From Temnopleurus reevesii (Eukaryota; Echinodermata; Echinoidea; Temnopleuroida; Temnopleuridae), in NCBI GenBank assembly GCA_036244855.1, contig BQKZ01000099.1, positions 147,293-211,292 on the forward strand: a DNA stretch of 64,000 nt, read 5' to 3'. Position numbers and translations under genes: made by a program. This document shows positions 10,680 to 22,800 of the stretch, piece by piece (within the stretch, counting starts at the first letter, position 1; every line of letters begins with the position of its first letter). The notes under the pieces are model-generated. The model had not been told where the DNA came from. It was given only the letters and a program-made list of their open reading frames with translations, and made no database searches.

Positions 10680-12010
10680 GGGGATAGCCTCTTGCTACAC
10701 AGCTCAACTCAAAGATGAGTGGCCGGACTCTTATCCACGCTAGGGGCATGTCTTACGGATGAGGGTTTTTTAGGGGGAGGGGGAGGAAGGAGTATCCATC
10801 CCGTATTTCTGCATGTATATATAGGCTTGTATGTTTTTTGGGGGGATGACTTCTTGCTACACAACTCAACTCAGACATGAGTGGCCGGACTCTTATCCAA
10901 GCTATCTTACGGATCTTGAAAGGGGGGGGGATGAGGGGGGTGAGCAGTATCCCGTTTTCTGCCTGGATTCATAGATTTTTGCCTCTTGCTACAATGCTCA
11001 ACTAAGAGATGAGTGGCTGGACTTTAATCCATGTTAGGAGCAAATCTTATGGCTGATTGGTGATGGGGTAGGCCCCTATATCCTGTTTTACTCCATAGAT
11101 GTAGTCTTTTATGTTTTTTGTTTTGTTTTGTGGGGGGCCTCTTGCTACACAGCTCAACTCGGAGATGAGTGGCCGGACTCTTATCCACGCTAGGGGTGAA
11201 TCTTGTAGATCTTGAAGGGGGGGGGTCCCCTTTTGTATAAATGCCTAGATGTTTTCCTCTTGCTACACCTTTTTGCATCTAGATGTAGGCAAATCTTGGA
11301 GATTGTGAAGGGGAGGGGGGGGACGGGGGGACGGATGGGAGTAGATACCCCACTTTTTCGCATAGATGTATGCTTGTNGTATATCCAGTTTTTCTCCGTA
11401 GATGTAGGCTTGTATATATAATTTTTTTTGGAGGGGGCAGCTTCTTGCTTATAATAATCAATTCAACTCAGAATTGAGTGGGGGCTCTTATCCATGCTAG
11501 GGTGGATCTTAGGAATGATTCCTGAATGTGGGGGGGGGGGATGTATGGGGCAGTGATAGGGGTAGCCCTTTTGTATAGATGTAAGCGTGTACGTCTTTTT
11601 TTTTGGGGGGGGGTGACTTCTTGCTACACAGCTCAACTCAGACATGAGTGGCGGGACTCTTATCCACAGTAGGGGCAGATCTTAGGGTTGATTTGAGAAA
11701 TGGGGGGGGGGTACCCCTTTTTTGTATAGGCATAGACTAGTAAAGTAGTATGTTTCTTTGGGACAACCTCTTGCTACACAGCTCAACTAAGACATGAGTG
11801 GCCGGATTCTTATCCACACTAGGGGCGGATCTTATGATTGGTTCGTGAATGGGGGAGGGGGAAGAATCCTTTTTTTCTGCTTAAATGTAAATGTAAATGT
11901 AGACCTTTTTATTGGGGGTGGGGGGGGGGGGGAGTCAGCCTCTTGCAATAAAGCTTAACTCAGAGATGACTTGTGACTCTTGTCCACACTAGGGGTTAAT
12001 CTTAGGGATG
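10680..12010. repeat. G-run-bearing tandem array, about 155-bp unit, roughly nine copies
   Basis: The phrase 'cctcttgctacacagctcaactcagacatgagtggccggactcttatccacgctagggg' recurs near 10690, 10850, 10980, 11140, 11255 (partial), 11445, 11620, 11768 and 11938. Most units then carry runs of 7-13 G. The core ctcaactc...gagtgg is partly self-complementary. One assembly N lies inside at 11378. Several runs per unit make the plus strand G-quadruplex-prone. Confidence 0.85.
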
Positions 12011-12946
12011 AGAGCATGGCAGGTAAGGGCTAGGGATGAGGCTAAGAAATATATTCTTTAATAGTCACTAAAATTTACCAGAATAATTACAAAAATTGAC
12101 CAAAATTCCTGAAATTAGCAATATTTTCAATAGCTCAAAATGTATATAGTCCTCTGTTCCGAGGTGGAACCTGTCTTACTCAAATAGTTGCCCAAGTCAG
12201 TATGATTTTTTGGAACAAGTCATAACAAACACGCCTCAATTACCTAAATTTAATTTGTCCCAAGATGAACAAGAGATTCAACTGAAATAGTATTGTAAAT
12301 TGTCCATGTATTTTTCCTCAGGTTTTTCTTTTCATTTTCAAGTAATTTTCAGTGCAATAGGAGTAGGAGTAGATAAGATTAAAATTGCATATTAAGTGAA
12401 GTATTTTAGAAACAGAATAATGAATTCTCACATCGTCAATCTAAGGAAGGAGAAACAATTGAATTTCCTGTCGAACTATTCCTGTCTTGAACAGGTTAAA
12501 TCAAGAACTGCTGCTAGTACTATTATGATAAACTCCCTACATTTGGTCTATGCTTGCAGACAGTCTTTCCCCCTCCACCCCAGACATGCCCCACTTTTCC
12601 CCGCTCCGTTCCCAGCGGACTGGATGTCAACACAAACCCCTCTCAGGGCTCCCCTGCCCTAAATACCAATCAAACTATTGCCCCAACCTAAATATCATCT
12701 CAAATACCAGCCGGGGTTTTGCGGCACCCCCTTCCCCCAGACCTTACCCATGTAAACCAGTGACCAGAACAACATGGATTATGACCTTTTAGTATTAAAG
12801 GATAGATATTGAAAGATAACATTTAGATGTTGTAAAGATATGTAAAAGAGATCAGAACATTTAACTTTTGATCTGAACACAACAAACATTACCTCTAATT
12901 TGTTTGGCCTACGTCCTGCAGCCTTCCTATGTAAGAAGTTATTGAA
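12011..12946. other. Intron-like sequence, no gene seen
   Basis: AT-rich with a C-rich patch at 12565-12740. The two overlapping plus frames there give Pro/His/Ser-rich peptides in both registers, which argues against coding. Confidence 0.45.
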
Positions 12947-13099
12947 AACACGATCAAAACTATTTCCGTAAAATTAAGTTGAACGTCAATTCAATGCGGA
13001 ACCAGCTTGTGATTGTTGTATCTGCAAAGTTCCATACACGGCTTACGGCTCTATTGTCCATGACCCACTTTATTTTGCTGAAAAGTTTACATTGTGTTT
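12947..13099 (+). mobile_element. MITE family A copy 2
   Basis: Begins AACACGATCAAAACTATTTC, continues cgtaaaattaagttga, and contains the shared internal phrase 'tacacggcttacggctctattgtccatgacccacttta'. It ends with the inverted terminus tttacattgtgttt. It matches the copy at 23946-24123 over almost its full length in the same orientation. Confidence 0.75.
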
Positions 13100-14509
13100 A
13101 AAGTTCTCCAATGGTGGTTTTAATGTACAAGAAAACTTTTTTTCTAAAATGTTTTTAAAAATTGCTTTAAATATGATCATTATGTCATCTGCTGTTCTTC
13201 TGCTAACACAGAAGTTGTTGTATGGTACTAGAATTTGTTCACTACAACAAACCTATTTTCTACTAACTTCTCCTTCATTATCTGTCTCTCTCCTGAATCT
13301 TTCATCAAATAGTGTTATTTTGTAATTTTACGCAAAAGGTTTAGTATTTGTTCAGTTTTGAGAATGTTCTTTTTCTCGAAATAGCCAGATCAAGATATTA
13401 TGTTAAGCAGTGTTTTTATTTTAAAGCTCTACTGTTGTGCTGATGAAAAATCTGAAAAAAAATTCTGGAAGATTATTGTAGTCATGGAAAGTCAGTGAAG
13501 TAGGAAAATTTGTCGCATGTACTAATTTTTTGGCTATTGCAGCTTTCCCGTTTATCGTGCCTCAAAACTCATATACTCTGTGGCTATGAAGCGAGGTGGA
13601 GGCCATTATAATGTGTGACATTTTGGGTACTGTACTAGAAAAGAAGTCATGGAAAGAAGCAATTTAGTCATGGAAAAATCATGGAATTTTCTTTTCGAAT
13701 TACTGTAGGAACACTGATGAGGCTATTTTACTTGAGTTATCTTAATTAGATGTAGAGGTACTCTGTAAAAATCATTTCGATTGTTCGTTATATTGATTTG
13801 GAAGAAACATGCCATGACATGCCACAAATCTGAAATGATTTAAAAGGGGAATGGAAATTTTTATAAAGATGTGCATTCACCAGTTATTTTGACTGCTCAA
13901 TGGTAATGTGCTGCAATTTGCAGACGATAACCACTTTCCTGCATTATCTTGTTAGCGTTATATATGCCTCATGTATGTTACTACAATTCTGTTTTTACAT
14001 CAGTAATTTATCCTGTAATGGTGTCATTTTGTCAGACATATATATATATATTTGATATAAATAGCTTTTGTAGTTTTATGATGTAAATCACAATTGAATC
14101 TACGGCGATTTGTATCATATGGATAGAAATTTTAAAATAGCATTCTTTATTCTAGAAGTTATTAATGTGAAAATGTCTATTAGTCTATTTTTCCATCATT
14201 AAGCTGTCGTAAATGTAGGTGATGAACAAACAAATTCATAATTAGCAGCACCAGTATGCCAATGTGGACAGAAACGCATTCAGGTTTTGACATACTGCAT
14301 GTGTGCTTGTCAAAAATCGAATGTTCCTCACAGGGAAAACATCTTACACAAAAAAAAATGCATCAATTCGTAGGGAGATGGCAATTTCCTCTGATGATGC
14401 CTCAATCAAACGCATGTTGGTCTACTCTTAATGGATGAAGGGAATTATATGGACACATGTAAACCTCAATTTAGCTGTGATTACAACCATCAGTCAAATG
14501 ACATGCTTC
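13100..14509. other. Intron-like sequence, no gene seen
   Basis: AT-rich, with a short (TA)n at 14038-14050. A tcatggaaa phrase repeats near 13483, 13647 and 13674. No supported exon, RNA gene or element. Confidence 0.45.
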
Positions 14510-15440
14510 TTGGATGGGGAGATACTGGGAGGACAGGAAGAGGGGAGGGGGCATGGGGATGCGGACGAGGGAAAAAAGGTTGAATGGAAGGGTAGATGAG
14601 AGAAGGGATGGTTTGCAATTAAGGAGGAGAGGAAAAAAAGAAGGAAGGGGAATTTGGGAGTGGCATGGGCAAAAAATGAAGAGAGGTTTGCTTTTAAAGC
14701 AGTTTTAACAACTGAATGCGCCTATAGCTACCCTGCTTATAATAAATAAATAAATAAATAAATGAAGATAAGGAGGTAGAATGGGTGAAAATGAAAATAA
14801 GGAAAAGGAAGACTGAAAATGTAAAGCAGAACGTAAGATGGGGTAGGGAGAAGGGAAGGGTCAGGAGGATAGAAGAGTAGAATGATGGAGGAAAGAGTTG
14901 AAAAAAAAAGAAAATATGTATGCTAGGTTGATATAGATAGGAGAAACAGGCGTATGAAATAGAAAGAAGAGATGGGGTAGCAAAGTGTATGGAAGATATT
15001 TGAAGGTTTGTAATTAAGAAAGTTAGGAGAGATAGAAGGAAAGGGAATTTGAGTGTAGAATGGATGAAAATGAAAAGAAGAAGAAAGAATACTGAAAATC
15101 AAGATTTATAGGAGAAAGTGAAATTGGAGGAGGGGAAAGTTAAGGGGCAGGTGAGCAGGAATATAAAATGATGTAAAGGAAGGGTAAAACAGAAGAAACA
15201 GAAGATTTACAATTAATTTAAGATAAAGAAACACAGAGAGGTTAAAAGTGGAATTAATGGGAATAATAATGTAAGGTACAGATAAAATAGGGGATATATG
15301 AAAAAAAAATATGTGACAAAACATATTAATAGATGTGCAGGCAGAGAAAAGAAGAAATGGGAATGGAACATCAAAAGGGAGAAAAATAAGAATAGATAAA
15401 AACAAGAAAAATGTGAACATGAAAAAATATCAGAACGAGT
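14510..15440. repeat. Purine-rich tract with imperfect ~280-bp repeats and an AAAT simple repeat
   Basis: The plus strand is almost all A and G. The phrase 'ggtagaatgggtgaaaatgaaaataagg...actgaaaat' (near 14775) recurs near 15055, and 'tttgcaattaagga...gaaggaaggggaattt' (near 14610) recurs near 15007. A (AAAT)n run at 14743-14765 follows gcgcctatagctaccctgcttataat, which resembles a SINE 3' tail. Confidence 0.7.
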
Positions 15441-17170
15441 CTAAAGTGATTAAACGGATAACATGGAAGGGGGACAGAATTGGTTGTTGCATTGCCCTCA
15501 TAATTGCTCAAATAAGATTTGCCATCGCTCGTGGGGAGCCCCCTGATATGAACGTCATTTTGGGAATACAGCGCCACCGCCTGATTGATTGATGGCTAAC
15601 CCGCCCCACCCCTAACAGCTATACCATCGTTTTTTTCTCCATTCTGGCGCAAATCTAGCGCAGAACATCATTACCAGTCATGACAAATTTGCTCTCGTTC
15701 ATTTAGCGTGTAACCAGCGGGCGTCTGCCATCGCTCTTGCATTCATTCTTCAAATCACATGTCATCTATCTTCTGGATCCAATTTTGAGGGGTTTTTTTC
15801 TCTGAATGCACAAACCATTCATGTTATTTTCTATAGCTGCCCGATGTGTCAGTAAATGTGACGTTTATTTGCAACCATTTCCGCGATTTGATTCGATAAT
15901 TGTTTTGCCTTCATTTTCATTTTTTCTTAAATGGATAAAGCATTGATGTTATTTTCTATGGCTGCACATTGTGAATTTTGCTTTCAATGTATTAAAAAAA
16001 GGCAATATTACAGGCATAATTTGATTTTTTATAATGCATATTGTATGCATTGCCTTAATTTTGATTCCATGTTATTTTCTTTGGCTGCACAATGTGTCAG
16101 AAATGTGAATGTTGCTTTCAAATAGACAATATTTGAGATATCATTTGAATATGTATGCTTGCATTCAATGTTTATTACTTCTTGAATGCACAAAGTATTC
16201 ATGTTATTTCTCTATGGCTGCCTAATGTCAGTTATGTAATTATTGCTTGTAAATAGACAATATTTGAGATATCATTTGATTATTATAATGCAATTGCCTT
16301 CATTTCTATCGTTTTTTAGCCTTTTATTTTGCGATGCTGAAATCGTCAATAATAATCAATATGATATGTGTTTAAAATATTTGAAAAAGGTAATAATGGA
16401 TCCTTTTCCTTCCATGATTATCATTTTATCATTGGTAACTATGATTTTGACAATTTTTCATCTCTTTTTATGATCTTATGTACATAGAATATTATCACTT
16501 GTCTCTTTAGATTCTAGTTGTGCTTTTGTTTCCTTTCATATAGGCCTATTCTTGCCAAAATGTTTAATCTAATTCAAGTTATCATTGCATGGTAAGAATA
16601 GGCCGGTTTACTAATAGATTCAAATTTATGCTTATTTCTTATGGAGATAGTAATGTGGTATTCCCTAAACCAAATAGTGACAAGCGAATTGTAATACTTT
16701 GAATCCAGATTGCATTCATTACTTGTTGCTATGTTGGGCAAGCCATAAGCAATCAAGTCCTTTGAAATGTCTTGAAAAGTAGCAAGCGATATGATGAAAG
16801 CTCTTGAATAAGAATGGTGAATGCTGAAAGTTTTTTTTTATTTTATTTGTTCTCCAAAATAGAATAGCATTATTTTCCATTCATCATCTGATTTTCATAC
16901 AGTAAATTGAAGATTTTCTGCTCTGACTGATTTGGCAGAACACAGGATTTACCATAGAGAGAGGCTTGAGACTTTGCTATGTGTGATTGATTAGAAGATG
17001 CACAGGTTTTGTCAGAGGTCTTACCAACATTGCACCCTGCAGATCGAAAAACTTGCTTCCATTTACCAAAGTTTCTGTTATCTTTTTCTGTCACTAATTT
17101 CTGTGTGTTTTAATATACAGGGTATGAAAACATGTGCAAAGCAATAGCATAAATTTAAGTTCTTTTCATA
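15441..17170. other. Intron-like sequence with a local repeat around 15800-16280
   Basis: The phrase 'gcattcatgttattttctatggctgcacaatgtgtcag...aatgt' recurs near 15820, 15945, 16068 and 16197, a degenerate tandem repeat of about 125 bp. A GC-richer unique patch at 15620-15770 could be regulatory. A minus-strand frame at 16870-17094 looks protein-like but has no homology that I can see. Confidence 0.45.
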
Positions 17171-17179
17171 TTTAGTCTT

Positions 17180-17521
17180 CTATTCCCTCCATATCTCTCT
17201 ACCCTCCCCCTCTCTCTCTCTCTCTCTCCTTCCCTCCCTATCATCAGACTCTCTCCCCATCCTCCTCTTTCTCTCTCTTCACTCATCAATAGATTATCTC
17301 TCATTCCATGTCTCCTCCAGCCCTCCCTCCAGATGCTCTTACTTCATATTCATGATCCATCATACCTTCCCTCCATCCTCCCTCTCATTCCCTTCCCCCT
17401 CTCTTTCATATGATCAGATAGATAAATTATCTGTATTCCTCTGTCTCCTTCATTCTTCCTTCCTGACTCATCTCTATAGTCTTATTCCATCCCCTATCTC
17501 TTTCCTCCCACATCTCTCTCT

Positions 17522-17573
<52 letters not shown>

Positions 17574-18480
17574 CTTCCCCATCTCTTTTATCATTTATCC
17601 TACCGATAGATAGATTACCTCTTGCTCCCTATCTCCTGTAGCTCTCCCTCCAGACTCTCCTTACTCATTTTCAGGATGCTTCATACCTTCCTTCTTCTAT
17701 CCTCCCTCCCTCCCTCCTTTTCCTCTCTCTCCTTTTCCTCTCTCTCCTTCTCTCCGTACATCCATTTCTCTCTCTCCCCCTCTCCCCTCTCTCTCCCTCT
17801 CTTTCTCTTCACCCTTTCCCATTACCCTCTCCCTTTCATCTGACCATATAGATTATCCTGTGTTCTATGGCTTCTCTATCCCTTCCTCCTGACCCTATTT
17901 ACTCCATAGTATTCTACCTCTCTCCCCTTCTTCCCTCTCCCCTCCCTCTTCCCCTCCCTCTCCCACTCTTTCTCTCTCCCTCATTCTCTCTTTCATCCTC
18001 CCAGATAGATAGATTATCTCTTGCTCCCTATCTCCTGTAGCTCTCCCTCCAGACTCTCCTTACTCATTTTCAGGATGCTTCATACCTTCCCTCCTTTTCC
18101 TCTCTCTCCTTCTCTCCGTTCATCCACTTCTCTCTCTCCCCCTCTCCCCTCTCTCTCCCTCTCTTTCTCTTCACCCTTTCCCTTCACCCTCTCCCTTTCA
18201 TCTGACCGTATAGATTATCGCGTGTTCTATGGCTTCTCTTTCCCTTCCTCCTGACCCTATTTACTCCATAGCATTCTACCTCTCTCCCCTTCCTCCCTCT
18301 CCCCTTCCTTCTGTCTTTCCCTCTCTCTCTCCCTCTCCCATCCCTCTTTCATCCTCCCAGATAGATAGATTATCTCGTGCTCCCTGTCTCCCCCAGCCCT
18401 CCCTGCAGACTCTCCTTACTCATTTTCGCAATCCTTCATTCCTTCCCCATCAGCGCTACCCATAATCCATCATTCTCCTT
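17180..18480. repeat. CT-rich array with a ~400-bp higher-order unit
   Basis: Pyrimidine-rich throughout. The phrase 'gatagatagattatctcttgctccctatctcctgtagctctccctccagactctccttactcattttcaggatgcttcat' starts near 17605 and 18003, with a diverged copy near 18358 and weaker copies near 17285 and 17415. The two central copies are nearly identical, including a following 'catctgaccatatagattat' block. Confidence 0.85.
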
Positions 18481-19469
18481 CTTTCCCACCTCTCACTTCT
18501 TTTACGGATTTCCACAGATAATGTGTTTTCCTCTTTGTCATTTTGTCGCCTAATTTTGTCAATCGACTTTGGCAAAATGTTTTTTTCTGATCGATGTGCA
18601 TGTTGGGGGGAAGGTTGCGCTAAAATTACCCAACTTCTGACATGCTATTACATTACAGATATGCACAATGGGTTGGTGGAGTTTTGTAGGGGGCAATGAT
18701 CGGGAGAGAGGGGCGAGAAGATGTTTTTTTAAAAAAGGATGTGTAAAAATGTGAAAAAGCAAAATAATGTTTTATTCTCCACTGACGGACCTAACAATAT
18801 GGCTGACCTGAACATTTTGTTCACATAAATGAATACACAACTCCATATTTGCTACAAAATGTGTGTTTTTTCTGGCCACCCCCTTTTCAAGATGGCACTC
18901 TTTAAAGTAGAAAACATTTTCTTCTTTTTTTTAATTTTTCAATCTGGCATAATATAAGAGCAAATGTAAGCTATGATTATAGACAGGGATAGCAGAACTT
19001 GAGGTTGGGGAGGGATGGGGAGTGGGCGGATTTCAGCCCCCCTCCACGCTTTTTTTCAGAAACTACGCAATCCTTTTGCAGTTTGTGAAAATAGTAATGC
19101 ACAGCCTCGCCACTTTTCACAATGTGTTGCAGTTATTGAAATGCATTTGAAATGATGTTCTATGTCTTCCATTCATTTCTGAATTGTAAAATACGTGCAC
19201 TGTAAGTCAATATAAAGATTTTGTATGTGACTATTTGTCACAGGGAATGAGAGCTATAGCAGTTGCAGACTTTTACAATTATACCTTTTGCTTATCCTTC
19301 CTATGAATTTGACCCATTGACTACTGAATTTTGTAATTCCCATAACTTTGTGCATGGACTGCCAAGTTCTAGATGTCAATGGGATAATGTGTCAATATGG
19401 AGCAATTTGTCGTATTGCTACACTGAATACCTTTTTGAAGACTGTTGCACGTTTGGTAAAAAATACTAT
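18481..19469. other. Intron-like sequence, no gene seen
   Basis: Mixed AT-rich sequence; short frames only, none with paired splice sites or recognisable content. Confidence 0.45.
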
Positions 19470-19471
19470 TA

Positions 19472-19649
19472 CAGTAAAGCCTGTCTACAGTGGCCATCCC
19501 AAGGGAAACAGAAAAAGTGGCCACTGTAGACAGGTGGCCTCTATAGGCAGGTTCTATAACATGCATTTCACCTGGAGGGAATCAATTTAAGTGGCCACCA
19601 TAGACAGGTGGTCACTATAGACAGTGGCCACTATAGACAGGTTTGACTG
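19472..19649. mobile_element. Mariner-type MITE with TA target duplication
   Basis: Flanking TA dinucleotides lie at 19470-19471 and 19650-19651. The left terminus CAGTAAAGCCTGTCTACAGT is the inverted match of the right end, actatagacaggtttgactg. The inside is built from repeated 'gtggccactatagacagg' blocks in both orientations. The TA target and CAGT terminus fit the Tc1/mariner superfamily; there is no transposase, so it would be non-autonomous. Confidence 0.8.
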
Positions 19650-19731
19650 TAATTGTGTTTTTACCCTATTGGATACTATCTATTTTCAATCAATGAATTA
19701 TATAATTTTTGTTTTTCATTATATTTTTCAG

Positions 19732-19787
19732 GTGAAAAGAGCTAGAACAGAGGCTGACGGGGATAACCATTCACCTGTTGCTACAAG
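19732..19787 (+). CDS. Second coding exon (56 nt) of the gene starting at 1300
   Basis: A long T-rich tract and ttttcag precede GTG AAA AGA; the exon ends ACA AG before gtaaaa. Read in phase from the exon at 1300-1410 it gives VKRARTEADGDNHSPVAT plus two bases of the next codon, so it leaves in phase 2. The frame carries no stop, and the hydrophilic, charged content with a KRAR basic patch contrasts with the surrounding AT-rich frames. The basic patch followed by an acidic/Ser-Pro stretch is reminiscent of nuclear localisation segments in transcriptional regulators; this is inference, and I do not recognise the family. The next exon is not visible within the window. Confidence 0.55.
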
Positions 19788-20214
19788 GTAAAAACTTTTC
19801 ATTAAATTTTTTACCTCAAATAGCTTTATCATTCTTTAGAACAGAACTCTACACATCATATGGTCACCCAGGCAGGTGAAAATGCTAGAAAGTTACTTGT
19901 CCAAGCAGGCAAGTATAGTCATGTTCAAAGCAACATCCTCAAAATTAGGTTTTGCATGAAACCCCAAATGTGAAATATTATCAAAGATTCAGCAGAAAAG
20001 TGAAATTTCAATTTAGGGGCAGTTTTCGTAATCACTCGCCCAAACAAGCAGGCAGCCATTATTGAAAAGAAGTTTGTGTAGAAATTTCGTTGATTTGAAG
20101 AATCCCAATTGAAAGAGAAATTTATATCATGAAACCTCGCAGTTCAACTTTTAGATTTTTATATATTTGAACAAATTTCTCATGAACATGTGGATTTGTG
20201 ATTCATGTAGTATA

Positions 20215-20413
20215 CTATATAAGCCGATATTTTGGCGTACAGATATTTTCGCGATTTCTGACCAGTTTGACACATTGGCGTGTTGTTATTTTCATGTTTT
20301 TGACAGTGTTTGTACACAAATGAATGTGCATCATATCGAGTGGAAATTTTCGCGAGGCCATAATCGCGAAATAGTGAAAAATAAAACCCTCGCGAAATTT
20401 TCAGCTTATACAG
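20215..20413 (+). mobile_element. Inverted-repeat element with CTRTATAAGC termini (copy 1)
   Basis: Left end CTATATAAGCCGATATTTTG, right end its inverted match tttcagcttatacag. The interior holds several tttcgcg/cgcgaaa blocks. The right half, from 'tttgtacacaaatgaatgtgcatcatat' onward, recurs almost exactly at 61907-62011. It is non-coding. Confidence 0.75.
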
Positions 20414-20590
20414 AAGTTATTTTTGTTGATTCTCTGTGTGTTTTTGTTTTTTGAGATTTTGAGAGTTTTCTGAGATATGTGCTAATTTCTTTACTAGATT
20501 CACCTTCCATTTGTATTCCATTCCTGAATTGTAAAAGTGAGAATTTGGAGATAAATACTGGCGAGCATGAGGATGAATTATTCAATACAT

Positions 20591-22060
20591 TTAACATTCT
20601 GCATTTTCAATGCCCCAATGGATAGGTGCAAAAGAAATTAGTCATCCATCACACATTTTAAAGGTTTAATATCAAGAACCAGCCTCTTAATTTACCTTTT
20701 TTTGTGTAACACTTAGATTTCACTTTTGTAAAAAAAAATAATAACATTCTGCATTTCCAATGCCCCAATGGAAATGTGCCAACAAAATTAGTCATCTATC
20801 ACACGTTTTAAAGGTTTAATGGATAAAACTAGCCTCTTAATTTACCGTTTTAATGTAACACTTGGACTTCACCTTTATAGAAAAAATTGAAATGGTGCTT
20901 TACCAATGCCCCCCTAATACCAATGCCCCAATGGATATTTGCGAACAAAATTAGTCATCTGTCATGCATTTTAAAGGTTTAATGCCAAGAACCAACTTCT
21001 TCATATATACTTTTATTGTGTAACACATTTAATTCACTTTTATCGGAATAAAATGTATGCACTGCCTAACTAATGCTCTAATGGATATATATGAAAAAAA
21101 TTAGTCATTCATCACGCATTTTAAAGGTTTAATATCAAGAACCAGCCTCTATTAAAATTCACTTCTATTGTATATAACACATTGAATTCACTTTTACAGA
21201 AAAAAGAATTAACATAGTGCATTACCACTGCCTCCCCAGAAAAAAAAATAACATACTGCATTACCAATGACCCAATGGAAATGTGCGAACAAAATTAGTA
21301 GTCGTTCATCACACGTTTTAAAGGTTTAATATCAAGAACCAGCCTCTAAATTCACTTTTATTGTGTATAACACATTGAATTCACTTTTATAGGAAAAAAG
21401 AATAACATAGTGCATCATGCATTTTGAAGGTTTGATGGATAAAACTAGCCTCTTGATTTAAAAGAAGAGTCTGCCCAAAAATGATATTTTTTTAACAGAA
21501 GCAGGAAAAATTGGTTAGTAAAACAAAAAAAGTTTGAAGAAAATCAGACAAATAATAAAAAAGTTATGAATTTTTAAAAAGTTGAAAAAATGGGCAAATC
21601 AGTGGAAATTTCCAGAGATGTTGCCAATTTGATGACATCACGGGTGCACAACTAACCAGAGTTTTCATTATGAATATGGTGCAAAATTCATTATTTCTAC
21701 AGAAAGTTGCAAAGTTTGTATATGAATGTAAACATGCAAATAGTGGATCTACATATCTATCATAAAGATATCCCATGGTTAAACTTTTGAGCAAATCATA
21801 TTTTTGGGGAAAATGTAACATTTTATAACATTGAAATGAATGTAATAGATGGTCAGTTGTGCACCTGTGACGTCATCAGTTGCCAATTTGTCTAAATATT
21901 CAAACATTCATAACTCTCTTATTAGTTGTCCGATTTTCCTCAAACTTTTTTTGTTCTGTTCATCTATTTTTTTCTTCTTCTGTTGAAGAAATATAATTTT
22001 TGGGTAGACTCTTCTTTTAATCTTATTGTGTAACACGTTGAATTCACTTTATTGCAGTTT
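20591..22060 (+). repeat. Tandem array, about 150-bp unit, six to seven copies
   Basis: The unit runs 'taacattctgcat..ccaatgccccaatggaaatgtgc', 'aaattagtcatc..tcacacgttttaaaggtttaat', 'aaccagcctcttaattta', 'tgtgtaacacttgaattcactttt'. Starts are visible at about 20591, 20741, 20893, 21050, 21205 and 21405. The last unit is split at its TTTAA by the element at 21458-22020 and resumes after it with 'tcttattgtgtaacacgttgaattcacttt'. Confidence 0.85.
21458..22020. mobile_element. 563-bp long-terminal-inverted-repeat element with TTAA target duplication
   Basis: TTAA stands at both ends (21458-21461 and 22017-22020), with inverted termini AAGAAGAGTCTGCCCAAAAA and AAGAAGAGTCTACCCAAAAA just inside. 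The similarity continues inward for roughly 190 bp on each arm, with a 'gatgacatcac / gtgacgtcatc' core and 'ggtgcacaac / gttgtgcacc' blocks. TTAA duplication is the hallmark of the piggyBac superfamily, so a non-autonomous piggyBac-like element is plausible, although the termini do not begin with CCC. Half-copies of the family lie at 44671-44785 and 46012-46224. Confidence 0.8.
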
Positions 22061-22277
22061 AATCCATCATGCTTTTTAATAGCATATCAGTGTTAGCAGG
22101 CATTGGGTACATGATTTATGCAGAGATTTCAACCGTTCAACATAAATATTTAAATGTGAGTTAGACAAAATCTGAGCAAAAACCTTTTTATTGAGTTAAG
22201 TTGACACAGTTAACCTGGAATTTTTTTAAAGTTAACAGGGAAAACCAGGAATTGTTTTTCTCCTCAAAACATGAGTG

Positions 22278-22800
22278 CCCTGTCTGTGTGAACACACCTT
22301 GTGACCACATCCATTTGTATAGCACCTCAATAGTCATTGACATTGCAACTCTTAGTAGTATGAATGGGGCCGTTCTGTATGAACACCTTTAGGGACGACA
22401 TCCATTTGTATAGCACCTCAGTTGTCATTGACTTTGCAAAGCTTAGTGGTATGAATGGGGCAGATCTATGTGAACACGCTAAGTGACCACATCCATTTGT
22501 ACAGCACCTCAGTGGTAATTGACATTGCAACGCTAAGTAGTATGAATGGGGCCTTCTGTGTGAACACGCTAAGTGACCACATCCATTTGTATAGCACCTC
22601 ACTGGTCATTGTCTTTGCAACTAACTCTTAGTAGTATGAATGGGGTATATCTGTGTGAACATGCCTATTGACCACATCCATTTGTATAGCACCTCAGTGG
22701 TCAGCCAATGCTTTAATTGGTACTGAATACGGCCTTACTTTTGAATGCACCTTGTGACTACATGCTTTTTTATTAGCCCATTGGTCAGTAACATTGTTAC
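22278..22800 (+). repeat. Tandem array, about 93-bp unit, five to six copies
   Basis: The unit reads 'ctgtgtgaacacgctaagtgaccacatccatttgtatagcacctcagtggtcattgacattgcaacgcttagtagtatgaatgggg', starting near 22281, 22375, 22468, 22556, 22651 and (degenerate) 22733. A detached copy lies at about 23055-23115. Minus-strand frames across it are periodic by-products. Confidence 0.85.

Larger units (their letters stand above)
1411..19731 (+). other. Presumptive intron 1 (18.3 kb)
   Basis: It begins with gtaagt and ends with a pyrimidine-rich tract and ttttcag. It holds repeats and a few candidate regulatory islands, listed separately. No further exon that keeps frame between the two flanking exons was found, though a short alternative exon could be missed. 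Confidence 0.5.

Noticed and set aside
16870..17094. 74-codon minus frame (KDNRNFGKWKQVF...)
   Set aside because: Protein-like composition but no domain, no paired splice sites and no context; kept only as a note.
22327..22602. 91-codon minus frame with repeated CYTNGCGHLACSHR words
   Set aside because: It looks zinc-finger-like, but it is just the 93-bp (31-codon) DNA unit read in frame, without a canonical C2H2 pattern.
20591..22800. CRISPR-like repeats
   Set aside because: Repeat units are long (93-150 bp), diverged and directly tandem with no unique spacers, and the genome is eukaryotic.
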